NCBI GenBank assembly: GCA_024220525.1
Contig: JAMYWO010000336.1
Span: forward strand, 23,655-39,336
Length of the DNA: 15,682 nt
Origin: Cochliopodium minus
Lineage: Eukaryota > Discosea > Himatismenida > Cochliopodiidae
Reading direction: 5' to 3'
Part shown: positions 1 to 8,015 of the stretch, one piece after another
Layout: every line of letters begins with the position of its first letter
How positions within the stretch are numbered: the first letter of the stretch is position 1
Notes under the pieces: generated by a model
Database searches by the model: none
Told to the model about the DNA's origin: nothing
What the model saw: the letters and a program-made list of their open reading frames with translations, nothing else
Translations under genes and position numbers: made by a program

Positions 1-77
1 TTTTCGAGAGAGAGGAGAACAGGGGAGATGATGGTATCAAAAGCAGATGGTTTCTTTTTGACATCCTTGTTTTCCTT
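1..77. repeat. Terminal direct repeat, left copy (identical to 15606-15682)
   Basis: Positions 1-77 match 15606-15682 base for base. The overlap lies inside the kinase coding sequence and keeps its frame, so it behaves as the overlap of a circularised assembly path rather than a biological repeat. The non-redundant length would be 15,605 bases. Confidence 0.95.
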
Positions 78-1481
78 TGGAGTGGAAGAAGTTTGGGAAG
101 TTGGTTGAGGAGGAGTAGGACTAGTCTTTGGACTCTCCTTTTTGACCTCTTCTTTAATCTGATTGACCTTACTTGGTTTCATCTTGATAGTCTGATCGAT
201 ACCGACGAAATCATCACCATCATCTCCACCCTTTTCCTTTTGTTCTTCCTCACTAGAATCATCATCACTATCATCTTTAAACTTTGCCTTTCTTTCAATA
301 AGTTCGACGAGAGAACTTGTTTTTTTTGCTCCTTTGATAAATTTATGTTTCAACAAATCTTTGGCAGAAGGTCTAGATTCTGGTGTTTTAAGCAAGCATT
401 CAGCAACAAACTCTTTGAATGGCTTACTGAAGTTTCCTTCGAGGGTTGGAGGTTCATTTTTAGGGATTAAGAATAAGACTCTCATGGGATGCATATCTGC
501 ATATGGAGGCTCTCCCTTTGCAATTTCAATAGCAGTGATACCAAGAGACCAAATATCTGCACTTTGATCATATCCAGCTTGTTGAATAACTATTGAAAGG
601 AAATGATATCAAAATAAATTTTAATAATTTGAAATATATCTTTTAATTCTTGTTGTGATAAAAATAATATATCTCCTGTTTTAAATAATAAAAAATATAC
701 CTTCTGGCGCCATCCTGAATATTGATTATAGTTAAATGATTAGAAATTCAGGGAATTAAAGTTAATAATTTTTTACCAAAAAGGAGTTCCTACAAATGTA
801 TTTCTTTTGGCACAATTATCACTCAATTGTCCAGCAACACCAAAATCAGCAAGTTTGACATCTCCATTAGCGGATAAAAGTACCTGGTAAAATGGGCAAT
901 TCGAAATTAAATCGCAATAGAATTACAAAATGTTTTTACATTAGCTGCTTTGATATCACGATGAATTTTTCTTTGTCCATGAAGATATTCTAATGCTTTT
1001 ATCATTTCTCTCAAAATTATCGCAATAAATTTTTCATCAATAGCTCCAGGCTTCATAAGATCCAATACAGATCCACCTAATATCAAATATTAATATGATT
1101 TGCTTGCATAATGTGATTATTGAATAATTAAAATTTTATAAAGATATTTGGTTATAAAATGAAAAAATTAAAATAAATGAAGGAGGGAATTTTATAGAAA
1201 GATAAAATATTTTTTGTTTTTTGGGTGTACCAAATATATATTTAAAAATAATATAAATTCACCTGCAAGAAATTCCATTACAATCCATAGTTTAGTTCCC
1301 TGCAAGTAAGATCCATAGTATTTAGTTACATATTCACTATCACATTGTGCAAGCACTTTAATTTCTTGTTGTATATCTTCAATTTCATCTTCTGCATCTT
1401 CAAAATCTATAATTTTAATTGCAACCACACCATTTGATTTTTTATCTATTGCTTTATGTACTGCTCCAAAAGCTCCTTTTC
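1..1481 (-). CDS. GCK-III (MST3/MST4/severin-kinase-like) Ste20 protein kinase, 5' partial, continues across the window ends
   Basis: Serine/threonine kinase of the germinal-centre-kinase III group. My exons on the minus strand are 1481-1263, 1076-940, 883-777, 714-701 and 589-1, joined by GT-AG introns in matching phases; the reading frame then continues from 15605 down to a stop at 15472-15470. Visible motifs: glycine loop [12 protein letters not shown] lysine ([20 protein letters not shown], a signature stretch of the MST3/SOK1 group), catalytic loop [11 protein letters not shown] in KLADFGVAG, activation segment [13 protein letters not shown], and [13 protein letters not shown]. After the domain comes a D/E/S-rich and then a P/S/T-rich linker. 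About 399 residues are visible, against about 415-430 in the family, so only the N-terminal tip is missing. It is lost at the A/T repeat next to the N at 1491. Either an intron acceptor sits at 1483-1482 or coding continues as K-I-G-K-G. Confidence 0.93.
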
Positions 1482-1491
1482 CTATTTTTAN

Positions 1492-1526
<35 letters not shown>

Positions 1527-1663
1527 AAATAAAAAATAAAAAAAATAAAAAATAAAAAATAAAAATTTTATTAAATGAAAAATAAAAAATAAAAAATAAA
1601 AAATAAAAAATAAAAAATAAAAAATAAAATATAAAATATAAAAATAAAAAATATAAAATATAC
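1482..1663. repeat. A/T low-complexity tract of AAAAAAT-like units with a single N (probable assembly join)
   Basis: On the plus strand this is almost entirely repeats of five to six A followed by T, with a short interruption around 1564-1580 and one N at 1491. On the minus strand it is entered by a good intron donor of the BTB/BACK gene (AGA, then GTATAT at 1663) and left at a possible acceptor (AATAG at 1482-1483) before the kinase glycine loop. No gene lies inside it. It is most simply two AT-rich introns collapsed or joined through a simple repeat. Confidence 0.85.
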
Positions 1664-3142
1664 TCTGGGTTCAAATTTGATAGGATTTTGAGTATAGTTA
1701 GAAAAAGGAGAATCGAGGAGACAATTTGGATTGGTTTGAAACTGGAGCGACTCGATGATGAGCTCGTGGAAAAGTTTGGACTCCCTCGCATGTTTACTGT
1801 TCGAAATTTCGCTGAGGTCTTTGAGTGGGATGATGGGGAAACGGATCAGCTGCAATACATCATCAATGATTTCCAAAGCTCCTCTTTCTGTTTATAAAAA
1901 ATAAAAAACTGAGAATAAAAAAAAAATAATCAAAAAGTCTTTAATAAAAAATTTAAACTTTATTTCAGTAAAAATATAAAATTGTCACTGAAAAATATTA
2001 ATAAAATTAAAATTCATCTCAATTTAACCAAAAATAAAAATAAAGAATAAAAAATAAAAATAAAAATGAAATTAAAAATAAAAACTAAAATTATTTAAAA
2101 AATAAAAAATAAAAAATGAATTACAAAAATAAATTTAAAATGAATTTTTTACCAATATTAAACTCAATCCATTTCATTGAATAATCGAAGATGATCCGCT
2201 CAGTGCACTTCAAGTTATCCTTCTTCAAAATCTTAATGAGATCAATTTTGGTAATGCACAAGAAAGCGTGAGTCTTGAAAATCTTCTCGGTTTCCTCCTT
2301 GATGATCTCATAGATTCCCTTTTCAATATCCTTCAAGTCCATCTCTATCTCCTTTTCGGTCTTTCTCATTGAGTTGAGGATTTCAAGACAGTTGTCCGAG
2401 TTGAGTTCATTCTTGAGCTTGGTTGAGCACCATTTCGCAAGTTCTTCAATCTTTCGTTTAAATTTAATTGATTTTTTTGAATTATTTTTATAAAATTGGA
2501 TGAACTTATTTTTGAAAAATTTATTTTTGAACAATTTTTTTAATTGATTTTAATTTTTTTTTAAATAAATTTTTAGATTATAGAAATTATTACATTGTTT
2601 ATAATCTTTTATCAACCCAAAGTTTTTAAATTTTAAAATATTAAACTTGTTTTATTTGATAATATTTTATTGATAATTTTTTTTGTATTGGTACCATATA
2701 AAATTTAGAAGCACTGTACAGCTCCAATAATTGCCCTGGTTCAACTGTGCAAGTTCCCATATAAAAATACTTTTTACAAATTCGAAAAAAGTTAAAATAC
2801 TTTATTTTCTTAAATTACCTCCAAAATTATTTTAAATATATTCGCTGAAAATTGTTTTAATTCAATTTCTTTGAGTGATGATTCTTTCAATTGTGATGAA
2901 AACATTATGTTGAAATATTCATTGCAACTACCTTTGAGAAAAAATGATTGTATTTTATTAATAATATAATAAAATTTTTTTAAGAATCAAACTCAAATAT
3001 GATCTATGACAATCGAATCTCTTCCCTATAAATTTCCATTTTTGGATAATTATTTTCTTATTTCAGCCAAAAAATAAAATTTTTTCGGATATTTACCCTC
3101 CACTATGAATGTAACATCACAAAACTTTTTTTCTTGATACAT
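1664..3142 (-). CDS. BTB/POZ-BACK domain protein, 3' truncated
   Basis: Likely substrate adaptor for a cullin-3 ubiquitin ligase, the usual role of BTB-BACK proteins. The gene was found by splicing six exons on the minus strand: 3142-3097, 3025-2993, 2931-2819, 2769-2695, 2450-2153 and 1887-1664, all with GT-AG borders and matching phases, giving 263 residues with no internal stop. BTB landmarks in order: CDVTFIVEG (residues 8-16), the histidine of FDCHRSYLS, EYFNIMFSS, YFYMGTCTVEPGQLLELYSASKFYM, then LAKWCSTKL. The BACK domain follows: NCLEIL, LIKILKKDNLKCTERIIFDYSMKW, and LIRFPIIPL near residue 215. It starts at the first ATG, 15 codons before the end of exon 1. The frame leads into donor GTATAT at 1663 and is lost in the A/T repeat, so any C-terminal module (for example kelch or TLDc) is not visible. 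A 33-nt exon is unusual. Confidence 0.82.
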
Positions 3143-3356
3143 TTTTGCTGAGATTTGGATTATATTTTCATTTATCGCTTCCATCACCTTTTTCCTTCAA
3201 ATTTTTTTTATTTTATTCAAATTAAAACTCAATTGAATTTTGATTTCAATTTAAACTGCAAATATCCTAAAATGATATCTTTCAATTGCACCAATCAAGA
3301 CAAAATTAAACCTTTATTAATTTTCATAGAAAAATAAAAAAAAATTACGCCTATAG
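3143..3356. promoter_or_regulatory. Shared divergent promoter region between the BTB/BACK and RhoGAP genes
   Basis: These 214 bases separate two start codons that face away from each other (minus-strand ATG at 3142, plus-strand ATG at 3357), so both promoters must lie here or within the first exons. The sequence is AT-rich with homopolymer runs. I see no specific factor-binding motif that I can defend. Confidence 0.45.
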
Positions 3357-6300
3357 ATGAATAGAAAGACATTGAAAAAGAAAAAAAATGGCACCAATAC
3401 AAAAATGTTTGGTGTTCCTATTGATACTCATTCGGCAGATTCATTGCCCTTGGTATTGAAGGTATTTTATTTTGTCAAAAAATAAATATAAATTGAAATA
3501 ATTAATAAGCAACAATTATTTCACAAATAAATAGAGAACAATAGAATTCATAAGGAATAAAGAAGGTAAATATAAGAAAATATAGAAAACATAAGACAAA
3601 ATAGAACATGACAAAAAATATCGCAAAATTTTGATGGACATCTATAATTTTATATAATTAGGATATAAGGAGGAAGGGATATTTAGAATTAGTGGAAATC
3701 AACAATACATACAAGATTATAAGGAAATGTTCGATAATGGTATCAAAATAATTTCAAAAAAAATTCAAAAGAAAATAATAAAAGAAATATCCATAATTAA
3801 TCCAAATTAAAAATTTTCTTTTTATTAATAAAAAGGAGAGGATGTGATTTTTGACGATAGCGAAGAAATCCATGTAGTGGCAGGATTGATGAAGTTGTAT
3901 TTGAGAGAAATACCAGATCCAATCCTCACAAAAGATCTGTACGACATGTTCATATGCGCAGCAAAGTTCAAGGATCTTGAAATAAACATAATGAAGCTTC
4001 AACAAGTGCTGATGTATCTTCCCAAGATAAACTTTTTTGTATTGAACGAGTTGTTTTCGTTGTTAAAAGTGGTGGACGAACATTCTTCCATCAATAAAAT
4101 GCACTCCGAAAATCTGGCGATCGTTTTCTCACAGAACATATTGAAGCCTAATGGGGGAGCAACGGAGGAGCTGTGTTTATCGCTCGAAAACGCTTCTGTT
4201 TCTAACAAGCTAGTGGTTATTTTGATTACTTATTATGACAGAATATTTGGGGTATAGTGACATCTTAACTTTAATTTATTTACTTTTTATTCCATTTGAA
4301 CTTTTAATTTTTTTTTTTTTGAAATTGTTTTAAGAATGTTTTGAAACAAAGAGAAGAAAAAGAGCAACAACAGAAACAAAAGTTGTTGAAGAGTTCGATG
4401 CCCAACATAAGCATCACAACTCAAGACCAAAGTAACTCTCCCAGCAAAGTGTCTCTATCTCGCACATCCAACGACAAAGTGAACTACTCCACCCTGAACC
4501 CTCCACCCAGCACCCCAAGCAAACCTCAGTTGCCGCCTGTTCCAAACAGAGACCAACTTAGTAGTTCAAATACCAGCGTTCCCACCCTTCCTCCTCCTCC
4601 GCTGCACAGAAACATCTCTAATAGCAAACTCGTCAACTATTCTAATCTGAATCCACCTAGTGTCCCTAGTAAGGACATCCCCCACAACAGGCCTCCCATC
4701 CCACCTCTCCCTAACCATTCTCGCAACCCTTCTTCAGACAAAGTCAATTATGGTTCGTTGAATCTTCCTAACCAACAAAACAACCTCCCTCCCGTTCCTC
4801 AAAAAAATGGTAACCCAAAAAATCACAAAAATCTAAAACTTTTTTTGTTTAAATATTTGAAATTTTTGTCAATAAATAATCATTTACAAATAATAATATA
4901 TATGTTATTTGGATCTCATTGATTAATAATATAGTGTCATGTTTATAATAATTGATTTGGTGCAGATTAAATTCTCACAAAAAAAAATTTTCGAATTTCT
5001 TGTAATTTATTCGATTAATATTATTTGAAAATTTTCACAAGTTTTATATTTAAACAAAAGTAATTACTTTCCTTTATATTTAAAACCAGATAATGTTCCA
5101 CCACCTCTCCCTAACCATTCTCGCAACCCTTCTTCCGACAAAGTCAATTACGGTTCATTGAATCCTCCCAACACTACTAACACGACCAGTAATCATCCTC
5201 CCCTTCCTCAAAAAAATGGTAAAAAAAAAATAGATTATCTTTTGTAAAATACAAATATAAACGCAAATTTAACATGACGTGAACTAAATTTATTTATTCA
5301 ACACAGAATAAATCTTTCATTTCAATTCAATTAAGCACAAGAATAAATGTTTTACTCGTTTTTATTAAAAACAAAACTAATTTTTCTCCTTTACTTTTTA
5401 CCAGATAATGTTCCTCCACCTCTCCCAAACCATTCTCGCAACCCTTCTTCCGACAAAGTCAACTATGGTTCATTGAATCCCCCTAATTCAACTACCAACA
5501 ACACTATTAACACTTTGAACACATCAAGTCACACACTTCATGTCTCCAGTAACAACAACAACCTTCCTCCCGTCCCTGTCCCTCTCAAAGATACTTTTAC
5601 TCCCAACAACCCTCCCCTTCCTCCTCTCCCCAATCATTCTCGCAACCCTTCTTCCGACAAAGTCAACTATGGTTCATTGAATCCCCCTAATTCAACTACC
5701 AACAACACTACCACTACTAACCCTCCCAATATTAATACAAATCATCCTCCTCTTCCTCAAAAAAATGGTAAAAAAAAATTAATATTTACACTTTCAAAAA
5801 AAAAAAGTTTATTCCAAGAATTTATAATTATTTTTTTAAAAAAAATTGAACTTATTTCCTTTTTTATTGCCAGATATTGTTCCTCCACCTCTTCCTCCAT
5901 ACCATCGTACTTCTTCAGAGAAAGTGAATTATAACAACCTGAACCCTCCAAACAGCCACACCAACCTTCCTCCCCCTCCTGTCCCCTCTCTTTCGAGAAC
6001 TTCCGGCGACAAGGTGGACTATTCCCAACTCAACCCTCCCCCTTCTGTTTCTACTTCTTCAAATAATACCACCACCCCCATTCATGTTCAACACAACCCT
6101 CCCCTTCCTCCTCTCCCCAATCATTCTCGCAACCCTTCTTCCGACAAAGTCAATTATGGTTCTTTGACTACTTCAACTACCAACAACACCACCACCACTA
6201 ACACTTCCATTAATACAAACACAACTCCCAAGTCTACCAACAACCCTCCCCTTCCTCCTCCCCCAAGCCATTCTCGCAACCCTTCTTCAGACAAAGTCAA

Positions 6301-6869
6301 CTATGGTTCTTTGAATCCCCCTACTTCAACTACCAACAACACTAACCCTCCCAATATTAATACAAGTCATCCTTCACTTCCTCAAAAAAATGGTAAAAAA
6401 AAATAGATTGTAAATAACTAACATATGATACTGGCAACATATTTTATATTATTATTATATTTGTGATAAATTCACCTCAAAATCAAAATTATAAGAATTA
6501 TTTTGCAAAATCAATAGTTAAGTGAAAACCCTTAAAATCTTACTTTTTTTTCATTCTATAAAATTTCACTTTTTTATTCATTCTTTAAAATAAAAAGAGT
6601 CCAAAACTTCACGACCACCACTCCCCCAAAAGAAGAACTCTGCTCCCCCTCCTCCCATTCCCAAAAAGTTGCCGGAAGACATTCCACCCAAACACCCACC
6701 TCCACCCCTCCCTCAGAAGACTCTCCTCTCCAAGTCTGTTCCTAGTGTTAAAATCCTCAATACTCAAAAAGAGGATTTTATTCCATCTAAAGATCCTCCA
6801 AAGAGAATCAATAAGATTGAAGAGAATGATCAAGAAGGTGATGACGATGAAGATGTTGATGATAATTGA
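3357..6869 (+). CDS. RhoGAP-domain protein with proline-rich, VNYxxLNPP-repeat tail
   Basis: GTPase-activating protein for Rho/Rac-type small GTPases. Nine exons: 3357-3461, 3535-3565, 3662-3739, 3836-4251, 4335-4809, 5090-5218, 5405-5767, 5874-6392 and 6598-6869, total 795 residues, phases all consistent. The RhoGAP domain spans about residues 18-205: FGVP at the start, arginine finger R54 in EEGIFRISG, VAGLMKLYLREIPDPIL, and SINKMHSENLAIVFSQNIL. A short Q/K/E-rich helix follows, then about 490 residues rich in P, S, N and T. This tail has many PPLPPLP-like runs (potential SH3 or profilin ligands) and ten copies of a motif centred on DKVNYGSLNPP. Exons 6, 7 and 8 are bounded by phase-1 introns on both sides and look like duplicated modules. 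The C-terminus ends in an acidic D/E run. A role in actin and Rho signalling is inferred from the domain; the tail's function is unknown. Confidence 0.88.
4458..6324 (+). repeat. Ten-copy protein repeat S-R-x-x-S-x-x-K-V-N-Y-x-x-L-N-P-P spread over four exons
   Basis: Copies lie near 4458, 4610, 4718 (exon 5), 5116 (exon 6), 5440 and 5638 (exon 7), and 5897, 5992, 6120 and 6273 (exon 8). The core variants are VNYSTLNPP, VNYSNLNPP, VNYGSLNPP, VNYNNLNPP and VDYSQLNPP; one copy ends NLPN and one TTST. Later copies share near-identical DNA (cattctcgcaacccttcttc), showing recent duplication. Each contains a Tyr-x-x-Leu flanked by conserved Lys-Val and Asn-Pro-Pro, which would suit phosphotyrosine/SH2 or YxxPhi-type recognition; that reading is inference. 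Confidence 0.88.
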
Positions 6870-7149
6870 TTGATTGAATTTTTCGCTTTTATGTACAGAT
6901 AATTAAATTTATTTCTTAATTTATTCTTATTTTTCTCCTTTTATCATATCTTGTTTATTTGAAAACAATATTTTCCTTATAATCAACGTTTCTTTTCAAT
7001 TTTTTGTTTAATTTTCAGATTTTAATGAATTAAAGCTAAATTTGCCTTTCAAAAAAAAAAAAAATGCTCAAAAAAAAAAAAGTTTTCAAATTAAAATAAA
7101 ATATAAAAAAAAAACAAATTAAAACTATTAAAATAACTAATTACAAAAG
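6870..7149 (+). other. Intergenic, RhoGAP 3' region and Rab 5' region
   Basis: These 280 bases between two plus-strand genes hold no supported gene. They begin with a T-rich stretch and contain runs of A of up to 14 (7051-7064 and 7070-7081), followed by AT-rich sequence up to the Rab start. The gap must contain the RhoGAP poly(A) site and the Rab promoter, but neither can be placed from sequence. Confidence 0.5.
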
Positions 7150-7911
7150 ATGAGAAAAGACAATGATTTTTATGATGTTTTGTAAATTCAAAAAAATTAA
7201 AGACTAAAAAATTTTAATTATGTTTCCCTTTTAGATACAAAATTGTGTTGTGTGGGGATAGTGGAACTGGAAAAAGTAATATTTTGAGAAGATTTACAGA
7301 TAATGAATTCATTGAAGAAAGTAGAGCAACAATTGGTGTAGAATTTGAAACAAAAACTTTAAAATGTAAAAAAAAAACTTTTTAAATAATATAACTAAAT
7401 ATTTTCCACAAAAAAAGTAAAAGAAAAAATTATAAAATCACAAATTTGGGATACCGCAGGACAAGAACGATTCAAAGCTATTTGTAGTGCTTATTATAGA
7501 GGAGCAAATGGAGTTTTAGTGGTATTTGACATGACAAACAGAAAGAGTTTTCTGAGAATTGAAGAGTGGTTGGACGAAATAAAAAAAAATGTTAATTCCG
7601 AAAATCAAACAACTTTAATTTTAGTTGGAAACAAAAGTGATTTAAATAGTCATAGAACGGTTTCTTTCGAAGAAGCAAAATCATTTGCAAACATCCACAA
7701 TATGATGTATATCGAAACTTCAGCAAAAAATGGTTCTAACATTGAAGAAGCATTTACAAAATTGATTACTGATATATTTAATAGTACTCAAATTCATTTG
7801 AGCAATGAAATAAAGAGTGTCGACTTGGGCAAAGGAGAAATTATCATTCTAAACAAAGAATCAAACAATGACTCTAAGAAAAAAAAAGATTTAAAAAATT
7901 GTTGTAATTAA
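7150..7911 (+). CDS. Rab11-like small GTPase
   Basis: Membrane-trafficking GTPase. Three exons (7150-7181, 7235-7365, 7418-7911) give 218 residues. The first, 32-nt exon supplies an acidic start (DNDFYDV) just before [15 protein letters not shown], which matches the layout of Rab11 proteins. Motifs: P-loop GDSGTGKS (residues 18-25), switch I ATIGVEF (T43), WDTAGQERF (residues 65-73) with the catalytic Gln 70 kept, NKSD (126-129) and TSAK (155-158). The SNIL and SAYYRGA stretches point to the Rab11 subfamily, which acts in recycling endosomes or contractile vacuole traffic. It ends KNCCN, a double-cysteine prenylation site followed by a single residue, after a Lys-rich hypervariable tail. Introns are 53 and 52 nt. 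Subfamily assignment is by eye, so Rab11-like rather than Rab11. Confidence 0.9.
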
Positions 7912-8015
7912 AACATTTTATTGTGTAGTGTGTTTATGAGGAATAAATAAAAATTTTCAGGATTTTAAAGTTTTTATAAAGATCTTGAAGATATGTTTAG
8001 TTTCATTTGCATCTT
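7912..8015. other. Short convergent intergenic gap
   Basis: Only 104 bases separate the stop codons of the plus-strand Rab gene and the minus-strand nuclease-kinase gene, so their 3' ends must lie very close or overlap. Apart from the AATAAA at 7942 nothing specific is visible. Confidence 0.6.
7942..7947 (+). terminator. Candidate poly(A) signal of the Rab gene
   Basis: AATAAA lies about 30 bases after the Rab stop codon. In such AT-rich DNA this hexamer occurs often by chance, so position is the main support. Confidence 0.35.

Noticed and set aside
1192-1791. Long minus-strand open frame apparently fusing an S-rich N-terminus, an F/Y/I-rich stretch and the kinase glycine loop
   Set aside because: The middle is only the translated A/T repeat, and the part above 1664 is in a different frame from the BACK-domain exon that covers the same bases. 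It is not a real fusion protein.
1664-1887. BTB/BACK and kinase as one multidomain gene
   Set aside because: The donor phase (0) and the required acceptor phase (1) disagree and an N lies between them. Two separate genes broken at a repeat is the simpler reading.
1688-1897. Plus-strand open frame of 69 codons
   Set aside because: It is the antisense shadow of the BTB/BACK exon at 1887-1664, whose minus-strand translation matches the BACK domain.
3155-3337. Plus-strand 60-codon open frame
   Set aside because: It is AT-driven, resembles nothing, and lies in the gap between two start codons of well-supported divergent genes.
4458-6324. The RhoGAP YxxL motifs as a classical ITAM array
   Set aside because: ITAM pairs have two YxxL/I motifs 6-12 residues apart, whereas these are tens of residues apart. 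Only single-motif docking is plausible.
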